Made by a program: the position numbers and the translations under genes. The notes under the pieces were generated by a model. It ran no database searches. It worked only from the letters and a program-made list of their open reading frames with translations, and was not told where the DNA came from. From Thiocapsa rosea (GTDB lineage Bacteria; Pseudomonadota; Gammaproteobacteria; Chromatiales; Chromatiaceae), in assembly GCF_003634315.1 (NCBI RefSeq), contig NZ_RBXL01000001.1:2092501-2156500 (forward strand): 64,000 bases of DNA. The letters run 5' to 3'. Shown here piece by piece: positions 1 through 8,776 of this stretch; position 1 is the stretch's first letter, and every line of letters begins with the position of its first letter.

Positions 1-920
1 TACTCGCCCTCGATCCAGCCGGCGAGGCGGCGGTTGAGCGCCGCGAGGCTGGCGGTATCGGCATCGGTCAGCCGGGTCAACAGCTGCGCACGGACCGTTT
101 TGAACCAGCGCTCGATCTTGCCCTTGCCTTGCGGTTGATAGGGCCGGGCATGGATCAGCGCGATGCCGAGCTTGGCGCAAACCAGGGCCAGCTGCTTGGA
201 GCGATAATTGGCGCCGTTGTCGACATAGAGCTTCTGCGGCAAGCCACGGCGCAGGATCGCCTGCGCGAGCACCGGCAGAAAGGTCCGGGTGTTCTCCGAG
301 AGGGCGAAACTCGCGTAGGGAATCACCCGGGTCGCATCGTCGATGAAGGCGATCAGGTAGGTCTTGCGTTTGACCCGCTCCCCGACCACCACGGCCGGAC
401 CGTGCATGACGTCGCTCATCCACAGCTCCCCGGCCTGCTCGAAGGCAAAGCGGCGCCGGTCCTGCGTCTGACTCGCCGTCTTGGCCGTGTCCATCAGGCC
501 ATGACGGGCGAGCAGGCGATGCACGGTGGAGGGCGGCAACGGCAGATCGGGCGGGACCTCGGGGCGCCGGCGCACCGCGCGGATCACCAACTGCACCGAC
601 AGCTGCGGGTTGGCCTCCTTGGCGGCGAGCAGCGCCTCGACCACGTTCGCGGGCAGGCGGCGCACCTGACCGCGATCGGCACGCGGCTTGGGCAGAAGGG
701 CCTCGAAGCCGCCGCGCCGATAGGCCTTGAGCCAATCGCGGATGGTCTCGGCGGCGACCCGGGTGCGGGTGCTGCCCGGAATGGCGTAGTCGCGCTCGGC
801 CTTGGTCTGGATCGCCTCGTAGAGGCCTTTCTCTTCCTTGGGCCACTGCACGAGTTCGGCAATCACCCCGTAGCGAAACAGGGCGATGTCGTGCTGAAGA
901 TCGGTCTGCGGATCGGTCAT
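1..920 (-). CDS. IS transposase, DDE/rve integrase type (3' end outside window)
   Basis: Reading leftward from an ATG at 918-920, the frame stays open to the window edge, so the C-terminus is missing. The protein has an N-terminal helix-turn-helix region followed by an integrase-core (rve) fold. Three acidic residues sit in the expected contexts: D about residue 169 (LWMSDVMHGP), D about 233 (LYVDNGANY) and E about 269 (QGKGKIERWFK). The second and third are about 35 residues apart, as in DDE recombinases. This fits IS481-like or unclassified (ISNCY) elements; the exact family is not certain. It lies just downstream of, and on the same strand as, a zinc-finger gene that is probably the other ORF of the same element. 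Confidence 0.8.
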   Translation of the reverse strand, partial: MTDPQTDLQHDIALFRYGVIAELVQWPKEEKGLYEAIQTKAERDYAIPGSTRTRVAAETIRDWLKAYRRGGFEALLPKPRADRGQVRRLPANVVEALLAAKEANPQLSVQLVIRAVRRRPEVPPDLPLPPSTVHRLLARHGLMDTAKTASQTQDRRRFAFEQAGELWMSDVMHGPAVVVGERVKRKTYLIAFIDDATRVIPYASFALSENTRTFLPVLAQAILRRGLPQKLYVDNGANYRSKQLALVCAKLGIALIHARPYQPQGKGKIERWFKTVRAQLLTRLTDADTASLAALNRRLAGWIEGE

Positions 921-967
921 GGACGGGCGCTCCGGATCACGCAGGCGGTTTGCCTGCGCCGCCGACC

Positions 968-1588
968 CTACGCCGGGCAGCCCGGCGGGTCAGGCCCCGC
1001 ACGGTGTTGGAGGCGGGGGAGCGCACTGCGGCCCCGGCGGCGCCGGGGCGCGAATCCGAGCGGCTTGGGCAGCACGTCAAGCCAGGCCGCGGCGATCCCG
1101 CGCAACGCCACCAGAACCGGCTCCACCTCCAGGTGGTCGGCGAACGCCGTCAGCGTCGGCGCCACGTTCGCGAACGTGTCCCCGAGAACACCCTTGATAC
1201 GATGCAACGCGCCGTGCACGTCCTGCACACGCCGACGGACCCAGCGCAACGCCCCGGGCAGTTCGATGTCCAGACGTTGGTGCTTGCACAGCGCTTCCAG
1301 ACTCGGCGCCTGCTCGGCCGCACGCACCACCGCCTCGACCTCGCTCAAGGTGCCCGAGAGGCGCGCCGCCAGACAGTCGGGGAGCAGACTGAAGGTGCGA
1401 TGCCCCTCGGGACAGTACCAGCGCGCCACCCGCGTGCCGGGCGGGGAGACGCGCTCATAGGTGCCGTGACGCGCAAAGCCGCAATCGCCATGCGGATGCA
1501 GCGGACAGCACGGAAGCGTTGCGCTCAACCAGCCTTGTTGCGTAACGTAGTCCGCGCCGGTGAGATGACACTCGAAGCGTAGTTGCAC
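968..1588 (-). CDS. IS-associated zinc-finger protein
   Basis: A 206-residue protein starting at GTG 1586-1588. The first 90 residues carry paired Cys/His motifs (CCPLHPHGDC and WYCPEGHRTF) that look like zinc-binding knuckles. A helical region follows. The C-terminal 30 residues are Arg/Pro-rich and may be low quality or a read-through extension. Proteins with this WYCPEGHRTFSLLPD signature often precede rve-type transposases in insertion sequences. Here the gene is 47 bases upstream of the transposase on the same strand, so it is most likely the first ORF of the same element. A DNA-binding or regulatory role in transposition is inferred; no catalytic motif is visible. Confidence 0.6.
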   Translation of the reverse strand: MQLRFECHLTGADYVTQQGWLSATLPCCPLHPHGDCGFARHGTYERVSPPGTRVARWYCPEGHRTFSLLPDCLAARLSGTLSEVEAVVRAAEQAPSLEALCKHQRLDIELPGALRWVRRRVQDVHGALHRIKGVLGDTFANVAPTLTAFADHLEVEPVLVALRGIAAAWLDVLPKPLGFAPRRRRGRSALPRLQHRAGPDPPGCPA

Positions 1589-1812
1589 CGGCCATCGGCC
1601 CGCACGGTTGCACCCGTGGCGGGCCTTCTCATGTGGAGGAGGGTGAGGCGATTGTGCCGGGACGACCGCGAGGATGCACGCCGGTGAAGCGTGCGGGACA
1701 TCCGCGCTCCGCGCCTACCGCATTGCCTCACCGGAAAATGACATCACCGGTGGAATACTTCCTGCAAAAACTGCCGGTGGTTTGCGGATCAGGATGGGAA
1801 ACAACAGCTGGG

Positions 1813-2031
1813 CTAGTCAGTCAAGTATTCTTCGTACGCTGCGAGGGCCGACTCCAAATCCTCGACGGCCCAATACTTGTCGCCTTGCTCATCTTCGTCC
1901 TCATGCATGCAACCGCTCAAGTAGCGGAGCATGCCGTTCTCGCGGGCTACGTCATCGAGGACGATGCCGAGTCCCGCGTCGCTGTTCTTCATGTCAAGGA
2001 ACTCTTCAACGGTCATGGGCTGAGCCTTCAT
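1813..2031 (-). CDS. Small acidic protein of the Mu-like module
   Basis: A 72-residue, strongly acidic protein (VEEFLDMKN, HEDEDEQGD, AAYEEYLTD). I do not recognise a family. Its ATG overlaps the TAA stop of the preceding gene (TAATG arrangement), so translation is probably coupled. This is the last gene of a tightly packed leftward operon that includes the MuA- and MuB-like genes. Its acidity might suit a DNA-mimic or protein-partner role, but that is speculation. Confidence 0.55.
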   Translation of the reverse strand: MKAQPMTVEEFLDMKNSDAGLGIVLDDVARENGMLRYLSGCMHEDEDEQGDKYWAVEDLESALAAYEEYLTD

Positions 2032-2423
2032 TACTTGATACCTCGATTCAGAGTCAAAAAGACGCCCCGGACCAATCTGCGAGCGCTCGACGCGAACCCA
2101 GACCCTGCCCCGCTGTTCGGAAACGTGTCATGAACTTCGGGGAGGCCCGGAGAGCCCGCCGCGGGGTCAGCCCCTTGCGACGGGGCGACCTCGACGGCGC
2201 AACGCCCCGAGGGCTCGTTTTCGCGGGGCGGACATCCGGAGACGCGCACGGCCTCGGCCGCCGACGCCGACGCCGCGGCACGGCGACGCACGTAGTCGGC
2301 AGGGTCAATACCCATCAGCTCACAGATCTCCCGCTCCGCGTCGGCCAGGGCGTGCACCTCCGCTCGAGGCGCCCCCATTGCTGCGCCGATGGTGTCGGAA
2401 TCAATCGTCGTAGTCGTCGTCAC
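2031..2423 (-). CDS. Hypothetical protein with a short phage-protease-tail-like motif
   Basis: A 130-residue protein read from GTG 2421-2423, chosen because AAGGAG lies 7 bases upstream. An in-frame ATG at 2495 overlapping the MuB-like stop (TGATG) is an alternative giving 154 aa. The segment EICELMGIDPADYVRRR resembles the short helical motif often found at the end of Mu-like prohead proteases and related phage proteins. No catalytic domain is present. The C-terminal half is low complexity. It sits between the ATPase and a small acidic ORF in the same operon. Function unknown. Confidence 0.5.
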   Translation of the reverse strand: MTTTTTIDSDTIGAAMGAPRAEVHALADAEREICELMGIDPADYVRRRAAASASAAEAVRVSGCPPRENEPSGRCAVEVAPSQGADPAAGSPGLPEVHDTFPNSGAGSGFASSARRLVRGVFLTLNRGIK

Positions 2424-2494
2424 ACACTCACTCCTTGTTGTTGGCCGCGAACCCGCGGCATCGGTCATTGCGTCGAATCGTGTCGTCGCGGCCA

Positions 2495-3502
2495 TCAGTG
2501 CACGGCTCCCACGTGATGCGCCATGACCCGCCGATGGCCGTCGATGTATGCCGCTTTCATTGCCTTCACCGCCAACGTGTTGAGCAGCTGGGGTGTGCGC
2601 GCGCGCTCGACCAGGTCCGTGACGGCAAGCCCCTCGAACACCGCCCCGAGCTCCACCCCGACGCGCCCGAACCGCCACGCCAGATAGTCCGGCAGGTCGT
2701 CGACCATGCGCCCCAGATCGATCAGACGCGTCCGCTCCGAGAACTCCCTGAGATCCGGATTGGATTCCAGCTCCCAGCGCAACCCCCACGAGCGCCCGGC
2801 CTCGTCCTTACCGCCGGCACCGACCAACACGATCGCCAGCGTCCGCAAGAATAGCCCGGAGTCCCACAACCGCTTGAGACTGATGATCACTTGGTCGCGC
2901 AGATCGTGGGCCTCGTCGATCACCAGGACCGGCCGCTCTCCGCGCTCGATCGCCTGACTCAACAACCGTTTGGCGAGGCGGTCGCGCTTGACCACCTCAC
3001 GGGGCCTACGCTCATCGCTGGCCAGCTCGTCCAAGATCCCGGCTGTCAACATGTCGCCGGTCATTTCGCGCCGATTCAGACGGTCCGGAGTAATGATCCG
3101 CACCCGCCCGCGCCGCGCCAACGCCCCGAGACAATGCCTCAGGATCGTGCTCTTGCCGGCCCCGAAATTGCCCGTGACGACCGCGATCTCCTGGTGCTCG
3201 ATCGCCTGCTCGAGCTTCGCACGCACCAGCTTCAGGCGGTCGTTCCGCCAGATATCGCCGGGGTCGTTGAGATCGAAGAACGGATCCGCGGCGAGCCCGA
3301 AGTGCCTGAGGTGCTCAGGCTCCAGGGATTCTTTAAGATGGTTCATCGGCATGCTATGGTTTCCCACGGTTGAGTTGGTTGCATCTTCTCGACTCTCGCC
3401 GGCAACGCCCGTATCGGGGGCGTTGCCGGCCCCCTCTTGCGCCCACGCCCGGACGCGCTTTCGCACCACGACGTTCTTCACGTCACGAACCTCCTTCGTC
3501 AT
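2495..3502 (-). CDS. MuB-like / ExeA-like AAA ATPase, transposition activator
   Basis: A 335-residue ATPase. Walker A is GNFGAGKST (about residue 110) and Walker B is RPVLVIDEAHDL (about 185). The lead-in HLRHFGLAADPFFDL is typical of ExeA/TniB/MuB-type AAA proteins. MuB-type ATPases bind target DNA and deliver it to the transposase. The first 50 residues are a low-complexity extension; the ATG at about residue 51 (MPMNHLKESL) is a possible alternative start. The long start is preferred because it overlaps the transposase stop by four bases (ATGA). It lies directly downstream of the MuA-like gene, the classical A-B order of transposable phages. Confidence 0.85.
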   Translation of the reverse strand: MTKEVRDVKNVVVRKRVRAWAQEGAGNAPDTGVAGESREDATNSTVGNHSMPMNHLKESLEPEHLRHFGLAADPFFDLNDPGDIWRNDRLKLVRAKLEQAIEHQEIAVVTGNFGAGKSTILRHCLGALARRGRVRIITPDRLNRREMTGDMLTAGILDELASDERRPREVVKRDRLAKRLLSQAIERGERPVLVIDEAHDLRDQVIISLKRLWDSGLFLRTLAIVLVGAGGKDEAGRSWGLRWELESNPDLREFSERTRLIDLGRMVDDLPDYLAWRFGRVGVELGAVFEGLAVTDLVERARTPQLLNTLAVKAMKAAYIDGHRRVMAHHVGAVH

Positions 3503-5238
3503 CGCATCCCTCCTCCTCCGACGACGCGCAGGACCGACACCCTCGCACCGCCCTCCGTCGCCTTGAGATTGGCTTCGAACTGCGCGATCAGCTCGTCAAG
3601 CTCCGACTCTGTGATCGCCTCGCGGCCGGCCAGCAGCCCCGTAATCATGTCGCCCTGCTGCGGAGTCAGCCGCTCCAGGCCGAGCCGCTCGCGCACCTGC
3701 CGCCGCACATGCACCGCCGGCACCGGCGGCGCCGCGGGGATCTCGGGCGTCATCGGCGTGCCGCGCTTGGGCATGTGCACGACATCGGGCACCAGGACCG
3801 ATGTCGGCTTGGGCTCGAACCCTCCCAGACGTGCCGCCCGCTCATCCGGCGAGAGCTTCTTCAAGGTCATGGCCGGCGTATCCGGATGGCTCCGATACCG
3901 ACCCTCTCCGTAGACGGGCGCCGTCTCATCGAAGCCGGCGCCGTCCTTTACGATCCGCCGACAAGGCACTGGATCACGCACACCGCCCTCTAATTCCACC
4001 CACACGTTGGCCAGCTCGCCAACGTTCCAGGGGTCGCGGTCGAACATGACCTTTCGGCGCTTGCGTGCCGGCGCAGACAACTGGTACTCGGTGCCGTCCA
4101 CGCTGATGCGCAACTGCTCGTTCGGGACACGCTCTTCGGCCCGGCCGGTTGCCAGGCGCATGCAGTGATCCTTCGGCGGCAGGATTTTCAACTGCCCCTC
4201 CTTGATCTCGTTCCATTTCAAGAACCGCGTTGTTTTGTGACGGCTATGCTTCAGATTGCTGTTGAGGTAGAGCGCGCGATCCCAGGCGCGCTCCCGCAGA
4301 TCCTCCAGACTGTCGGCCAACTTGAGCAGCAGCTCGTACTCGAAGCGCTGCTCCCAAAACGAATGAGCTTTCTCCACGACGCCGCTGGCGCGCGAGTTGC
4401 CGGGGGCGTGTTTCTCTATCGTCACCCCGAGACGCTTGCAGAGGTTCTGCGTCTCGTGGGACATGTTCGCGGCACCCGGATCAAGTCCGAGCATCTCGGG
4501 CACGCCCTGGAGCGGATAGCGCTCCGGATCGCGCTTCGGCGCCCACGCGTCGAGCAGGAAGCTGATCATGTCGGCCGTGTTCTCGCCGCCCGCATAGGTG
4601 TAGTCAACCCAAAACGCCCCGGAGAAGTGGTCGACGTAAAGCCACCGAACAAGAACCTTTCGCACGGTCTTCCAGTAGCCCGGCTTGTTCTTGTAGAAGG
4701 AGCGCTCCATGTCTCGCGACACCATCCGTCCGGCGCTGCCTTTCAGGTCCCACTGAACGCAGATCGACGCATCGAGAAATCCGATCTGATTCGGATGCGT
4801 GCTCCGCATCGCGGTGGCCGGGTTGCCGGCCGTCAGGCTGGCATGATCGAGCTCCCGGCGGCGCAGGTGACGATTCAGCGTGCTCGGAGTCATGCCCAGG
4901 AACTCCTCATGCCCGTTCAGCGCCATCTGGGTAATGATGTCTTCCGCGCACATCAGCCCCTTGCCCGTTCTCTTGCGCGTCGCCTCCAGCTGCACCAGGG
5001 CGCAGTTTTCGATCGCGGCATCATCGACACCGGGGATCCGGATTGTTCCTCGGTCGGCGCGGGGCTTCCGCCCGCTATCCCAGCCCAAATCCTTCGCAAC
5101 CCGGTAAACCGTCTTGGCGCTATAGCCCAGCGCCTGATACTTCGCGATGACCGCCTTTCTGGCGTCGTCGCCCGCATTGAAATCGCGCAGGATCTCGAAC
5201 TCGGCCTCGGGGGATAACGTAGACGACCTCCTTGACAT
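3499..5238 (-). CDS. MuA-like DDE transposase
   Basis: A 579-residue protein with an N-terminal winged-helix region (about 1-130), an rve catalytic core (about 155-330) and a Mu-transposase C-terminal beta domain. Candidate catalytic acids are D in QIGFLDASICVQWDL, D in EMLGLDPGAAN and E in SGVVEKAHSFWEQRFE, in the order expected for a DDE recombinase. Size and order match transposases of Mu-like phages and large Mu-related transposons. The start is ATG 5236-5238 with GAGGG about 7 bases upstream. It overlaps the downstream ATPase by 4 bases, so the two should be co-translated. Confidence 0.9.
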   Translation of the reverse strand: MSRRSSTLSPEAEFEILRDFNAGDDARKAVIAKYQALGYSAKTVYRVAKDLGWDSGRKPRADRGTIRIPGVDDAAIENCALVQLEATRKRTGKGLMCAEDIITQMALNGHEEFLGMTPSTLNRHLRRRELDHASLTAGNPATAMRSTHPNQIGFLDASICVQWDLKGSAGRMVSRDMERSFYKNKPGYWKTVRKVLVRWLYVDHFSGAFWVDYTYAGGENTADMISFLLDAWAPKRDPERYPLQGVPEMLGLDPGAANMSHETQNLCKRLGVTIEKHAPGNSRASGVVEKAHSFWEQRFEYELLLKLADSLEDLRERAWDRALYLNSNLKHSRHKTTRFLKWNEIKEGQLKILPPKDHCMRLATGRAEERVPNEQLRISVDGTEYQLSAPARKRRKVMFDRDPWNVGELANVWVELEGGVRDPVPCRRIVKDGAGFDETAPVYGEGRYRSHPDTPAMTLKKLSPDERAARLGGFEPKPTSVLVPDVVHMPKRGTPMTPEIPAAPPVPAVHVRRQVRERLGLERLTPQQGDMITGLLAGREAITESELDELIAQFEANLKATEGGARVSVLRVVGGGGMR

Positions 5239-5248
5239 GGACAGGCCC

Positions 5249-6364
5249 TCAGCTCAGACCGGTATTTTCTGACTGGTCCGTGGTGGAGAGCACCTCCTCG
5301 AGAAACCGACTTCCGGAGCTACCCGGGGGCTCGCCCTCGGGATCTTGCATGAACGGCGCCTGCGCACTCAGCGCATCCTCCCGGGTACGCGGATGCATCT
5401 GCGCACGGATCGCCGCCGCCGCGCGGTCATACTCCGGCCACTCTTCGGGCTCAGGCGCCAAGTCGGTAGAGAAGTCTCCCGAGTAGACATCCACGATCAT
5501 GCCGGCAATGCGCTCGGCTCTATTTGCGATCAGTCGAGCGACGTGGAACGCGTTCTGGCGAGATTCCGGGCCGCACGCCTCCAGACGCTCGGGGAGCAGG
5601 CGAGACAGCGCAGCGAGGGCCTGCTTTTCCTCCTCGAGAAACCGCAAGGGCTCATCGCCACCACCCGCGCCCTCGAGGCGCCGCTTGAGGTCGTCGATTT
5701 CCCGGTCGCGAGCCGTCACGCGCTCGCGCGCCCTTGCGGCGTCGTCACGCTCTTTCTCGGCTTTTGCGACGGCCTCGTCGCGCTCCCGCTCGACACGCCC
5801 CTTCTCCGTTGCATGCCGTGCGACCAAGGTTTCAACCAGGTCGGCGATCGCATCCTTGTCGCCGACGGCAACCTCGACTTGGTCGATCACCACGGTTCGC
5901 TCGGCATCCGGCAGCGCCAGGATCTGTCGAACGTGACGCCGAGCCAACCCGACGGATTGAATCGCGTCAAACGCCTCCGGTCCCAACTGATCCAGCATCG
6001 AAATGCGCTCGTCGAGAGCGCGCGCGCTGCAGCCAATCGCCCGACAGAAGCCCTCCCACGTGCCCGCGTTCACTGTGCGGCCGTCCGGGAGCGTGATGGG
6101 CGCACCCATCGCATGGCGGTAGGCTTTATCATCCTTCACGCGACGCAGGTCAGCCAGGAGACTCGCCTCAAACAACCTCGCGGACGCAGACTTGACCAGC
6201 ATTTGATTGATGAGGCCGACGCACTCATCGCGCCCCATGGTGTATCTCGCGATTGCATGCTCATCCTCGGCGCGACGCAGGTCGCGAGCCTCGTTGAACT
6301 CAAGCTCGTTCTGCACCACCCGCATCTCGCGGGCATCCTGATCGATCGTGACGGGGTCGTTCAT
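5249..6364 (-). CDS. Coiled-coil protein of the Mu-like module, function unknown
   Basis: A 371-residue protein. Residues 1-90 are charged and helical. Residues 90-175 contain a ParB/KorB-like helical region (CRAIGCSARALDERISML; VGLARRHVRQILAL). Residues 190-250 form a strong heptad coiled coil rich in E, R and K. The C-terminus is acidic and unstructured. It may bind DNA through the central helices, but I cannot assign a family. It lies immediately upstream of the transposase (10-base gap) and overlaps the upstream HTH gene by four bases, so it belongs to the early transposition operon. Confidence 0.6.
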   Translation of the reverse strand: MNDPVTIDQDAREMRVVQNELEFNEARDLRRAEDEHAIARYTMGRDECVGLINQMLVKSASARLFEASLLADLRRVKDDKAYRHAMGAPITLPDGRTVNAGTWEGFCRAIGCSARALDERISMLDQLGPEAFDAIQSVGLARRHVRQILALPDAERTVVIDQVEVAVGDKDAIADLVETLVARHATEKGRVERERDEAVAKAEKERDDAARARERVTARDREIDDLKRRLEGAGGGDEPLRFLEEEKQALAALSRLLPERLEACGPESRQNAFHVARLIANRAERIAGMIVDVYSGDFSTDLAPEPEEWPEYDRAAAAIRAQMHPRTREDALSAQAPFMQDPEGEPPGSSGSRFLEEVLSTTDQSENTGLS

Positions 6365-6708
6365 CGCAGATCCTCTCCGGTAACAGCCTGAAACTCATCC
6401 TCCAAGGCGCGCAGCCGGCGCAGCATGTGCCGCCGGTAGCTCTCGCTGATCAACGAGAGCTTGTCGCCCACTCGCCAAACCGCTTCCTTCGAGCCCGTAG
6501 CCGACGGCGCCTCGATCGCCCATCCGCGACCCGCCAGCGTGCGCACCACGCGACGCACCGCCAACGGGTCCAGCCCGGTCGCCGACGCCAGCTCGCGGAC
6601 CGTGCGGCCGCGGAAGTCATGGGAGAACAGCGCCTCGAGGACCTCGAGCCCGTTGGCCAGCGTCTGCAGCTCGGCGGGCGCGGTCACGACGAGACCTTGG
6701 CCAGCCAT
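6361..6708 (-). CDS. IclR-like winged-HTH small protein
   Basis: A 115-residue protein. Residues 12-75 match the N-terminal winged helix of IclR regulators (NGLEVLEALF...RTVRELASATGLDPLAVRRVVRTL). The ligand-binding domain of true IclR proteins is absent. Such stand-alone IclR-type HTH proteins are common in the early region of Mu-like phages. It overlaps both neighbours (4 and 25 bases), so it is translationally coupled in the operon. A role in early-gene control is inferred. Confidence 0.65.
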   Translation of the reverse strand: MAGQGLVVTAPAELQTLANGLEVLEALFSHDFRGRTVRELASATGLDPLAVRRVVRTLAGRGWAIEAPSATGSKEAVWRVGDKLSLISESYRRHMLRRLRALEDEFQAVTGEDLR

Positions 6709-7025
6709 CGACCCGTCGCCGAGGTGCTCAGTCCCTCGACATCGCCGAACCGCTTGCGCAGCTCCGCGGCGATGTCGGTAATCGTCAGATATCCATCCCC
6801 GTGCGCCAGCTCCAGCGCCGCCTCGGCGACCTCCGGGCGCATCTCGAAAAGGAATTTTCGTCCCCGGCGGCGCGCACGCGTCCGGCGGCGAGCGAGCATC
6901 TCGTCATCGATCGCGCCCGACAGGACGGCGATCTGCGCCTGTGCCAGCGTCCGGGCCGCGTTCGCCGGAGTCATGCCGGCCAGCGATGCGGCGATCCGCG
7001 CCGCGTCGGAATTCAGGTTACTCAT
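6684..7025 (-). CDS. Small putative DNA-binding protein of the Mu-like module
   Basis: A 113-residue protein with a very basic stretch at about 45-58 (ARRRTRARRRGRKFLF) and a C-terminal HTH-like region (YLTITDIAAELRKRF...TSATGRWLAKV). It overlaps the genes on both sides. No family recognised. The basic patch plus HTH suggests DNA or RNA binding. Confidence 0.55.
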   Translation of the reverse strand: MSNLNSDAARIAASLAGMTPANAARTLAQAQIAVLSGAIDDEMLARRRTRARRRGRKFLFEMRPEVAEAALELAHGDGYLTITDIAAELRKRFGDVEGLSTSATGRWLAKVSS

Positions 7026-7497
7026 CAGGACTCACCTCGAAATCAAGTTGCGGTTGGCTGTGCCGCTCGACGTTGCCGTGATGCCAAGCGACCGTCTGCA
7101 TCAGCTCCAGAAGACGGCCCAGCGTGGCGGGGGCATCCGACCGTCCGCCGTAGAAACCCGCCAGCGCCTCGACCGCGGACGCAAACGACCCATGCAGCCC
7201 GGCGATGTCGTCGCCGTCGACGGCTCGACCCGTTGGCATGTCGATCAAAAGTTTGTGCGCCGATGCGGCGAGGTAGCTGGTGACGAACGTCGCGCCGCAT
7301 GCGAGCTCGAACGGATGGATCAGGACCGCGGGCATGCGCCCGGACTCGAGCCACTTGTACAAAGTGAACCTGGAGGCCAGACCCATCGCATCGGCCACGC
7401 GGTCGACGCTCATGTTTCGCCGCTCCCGCGCATGCCCCAGACACAGCTCCATGGCGTGCCTGAGACTGGTCGGTTGGCGATTGCGAGTGCGCGACAT
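7018..7497 (-). CDS. HTH protein of the Mu-like module
   Basis: A 159-residue protein read from ATG 7495-7497. The N-terminal half has an HTH-like segment (ERRNMSVDRVADAMGLASRFTLYKWLESG), followed by a helical domain. It resembles the small XRE/HTH proteins encoded just after ner in Mu-like elements. It sits 28 bases downstream of the Ner-like gene and overlaps the next gene by 8 bases. The frame stays open further upstream, but that extension runs into the Ner-like gene, so the internal ATG is preferred. Confidence 0.6.
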   Translation of the reverse strand: MSRTRNRQPTSLRHAMELCLGHARERRNMSVDRVADAMGLASRFTLYKWLESGRMPAVLIHPFELACGATFVTSYLAASAHKLLIDMPTGRAVDGDDIAGLHGSFASAVEALAGFYGGRSDAPATLGRLLELMQTVAWHHGNVERHSQPQLDFEVSPDE

Positions 7498-7525
7498 GGC
7501 TAGGCCCAAAAAGACGGCGGCCGTG

Positions 7526-7792
7526 CTACTGGCCGGCCTGACCGGGTTCGGCCAGACTGTCGGTGTCGGACGGGACAACCACCAACGGCTCGACACCGGA
7601 TGCCTGGATCAGCTCGCTCTTCAGCGCCTGCCCTTTCGGGCCGCGCCACGAACCGATCAGCGCCTGCCGCGCGTTGCAGGGCGCGATCCCGCGCTCCCGG
7701 CACCACCCGGACAGGGTTTGTTCGCGGCGGAGGAATCCGATCCGGACCTCCAAATAGAGGCGCTCGCCGACCGGAAAGATGGTCTTTGGCAT
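7526..7792 (-). CDS. Ner/Nlp-like early regulator
   Basis: An 88-residue protein beginning MPKTIFPVGER, with GAGG about 9 bases upstream of the ATG. The central segment (LSGWCRERGIAPCNARQALIG) is HTH-like, and the order GWCRERGI...NARQAL resembles small phage-associated DNA-binding proteins at the head of Mu-like early operons. It is the first gene of the leftward operon. It faces the repressor gene across a 115-base control region containing a clear inverted repeat that overlaps its start. A Ner-like role in turning down the early promoter is inferred from position. Confidence 0.6.
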   Translation of the reverse strand: MPKTIFPVGERLYLEVRIGFLRREQTLSGWCRERGIAPCNARQALIGSWRGPKGQALKSELIQASGVEPLVVVPSDTDSLAEPGQAGQ

Positions 7793-7849
7793 ACTGTGGT
7801 TCCTCGTTTAACCGAAAAGATATCGACGAGACTAATTTAAACCACAGTA
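7792..7849. promoter_or_regulatory. Divergent control region with a 10-bp inverted-repeat operator
   Basis: TACTGTGGTT (7792-7801) and AACCACAGTA (7840-7849) are perfect inverted copies 38 bases apart, lying between the Ner-like gene and the repressor. The left half touches the Ner-like start codon. Further right, CGTAGCTACG (7872-7881) is a perfect 10-bp palindrome. The words GTAACGAA and AGCTACG found here recur next to the promoter at 8827-8854, so they may be shared repressor sites. Confidence 0.5.
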
Positions 7850-7907
7850 ACGAAGTTCGCAAGCCAGTACGTAGCTACGCAGGCGAAAAATTAGAGGTAC
7901 GTCTCAG

Positions 7908-8687
7908 ATGGACATCGAACAGATTCTGGATCGCGTCGCGCAGGCGGCGGATGCACCAACCGACTCGGCGATCGCCAGGGCGATCGGATTGACGCCGGGC
8001 GGGGTCAGAAACGCCAGGCGCCGAAAGACGATCCCGTACGAGAGCATCTGCTTGTTTGCCGAAGAGCGCGGGCTGTCACTCGACTACCTGCTGCTTGGAA
8101 AGAGCGGGCAGCCCCAAACCGGCATTGACATGGACATCTTTGACGAGGTCGTGACGGCCCTCGCGAGCGGCCGCAGCAGCGCCCAGAAACTCAGCGGGCG
8201 CGCCTTCGCCACGCACGCCGCCTTGCTCTATAACCTCATCGCCAAGTCGCCGAGAGGCAGCGACCCGGCCGTGCGCGGGTCGTTCATCGCCTTCGTACTT
8301 GCGCGGAAGAATGTCGACGCCCATAACGAGGCGGCCCACAACATCCGAAAGCAACTGAGCACTTACGAGGCGAGGCGCGAAGCCGTAAAGAAGTACCCAG
8401 GAGATGTTCTGGCGCTACAGAAGGACCAACAGAGCCTTGAAGAGCTGCTGTCCACAACGCTCCGAATGGCTCGACTCTACGAGCAGGTCGGCCTCGCACG
8501 GGCCGACGAGCTCATGACAGCGAGAGATCCGCAGGCGGCCACGACTCCGCTAGACGTTGCGCTGCAGGCGCTGGAGAGCGCGTGGGGCAGGCCGCTTCAC
8601 GAGTTTGAGCGCGAAATCATTCAGATCGAATGGAGCGAGGGCATTCCTAGCGACGACCTGAGCCGCCTGGAGGCGCTTGGCGGATAA
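7908..8687 (+). CDS. CI-type phage repressor
   Basis: A 259-residue protein. Residues 1-65 match the phage CI-repressor HTH family (DSAIARAIGLTPGGVRNARRRKTIPYESICLFAEERGLSLDYLLLG). The 'LSLDYLLLG' ending is characteristic of this family. The remainder is helical, with no S24 peptidase (Ser/Lys) domain visible, so RecA-dependent self-cleavage is not expected. It is transcribed divergently from the transposition operon. AGAGG lies about 10 bases before the ATG. It most likely represses the leftward early promoter and perhaps the promoter at 8827. It is followed by a terminator-like palindrome. Confidence 0.75.
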   Translation: MDIEQILDRVAQAADAPTDSAIARAIGLTPGGVRNARRRKTIPYESICLFAEERGLSLDYLLLGKSGQPQTGIDMDIFDEVVTALASGRSSAQKLSGRAFATHAALLYNLIAKSPRGSDPAVRGSFIAFVLARKNVDAHNEAAHNIRKQLSTYEARREAVKKYPGDVLALQKDQQSLEELLSTTLRMARLYEQVGLARADELMTARDPQAATTPLDVALQALESAWGRPLHEFEREIIQIEWSEGIPSDDLSRLEALGG

Positions 8688-8700
8688 CCAGAGCCGCACC

Positions 8701-8728
8701 AAAAGTCGCGCCGCGGCGCGACTTTTTT
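8701..8728 (+). terminator. Terminator-like palindrome, copy 1
   Basis: A perfect 26-bp palindrome centred on GCCGCGGC with A-rich and T-rich outer arms, so an RNA hairpin would end in U residues on either strand. It lies 13 bases after the repressor stop codon. Confidence 0.7.
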
Positions 8729-8776
8729 GCGAGCCGTTCGCGTAACCAATTGATCTATATAAATCAGACTCCGGGG

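Larger units (their letters stand above)
1..1600 (-). mobile_element. Partial insertion sequence (zinc-finger ORF plus rve transposase)
   Basis: Two same-strand genes, a zinc-finger protein and a DDE transposase, form an IS-like unit cut by the window start. The right boundary is estimated from the start of the first gene. No terminal inverted repeat can be checked because the left end is outside the window. It lies beside the Mu-like module and may be what truncated it. Confidence 0.5.

Noticed and set aside
129-1460. Open frame of 443 codons on the plus strand
   Set aside because: Opposite strand of the IS transposase and zinc-finger genes, which have DDE and Cys/His motifs.
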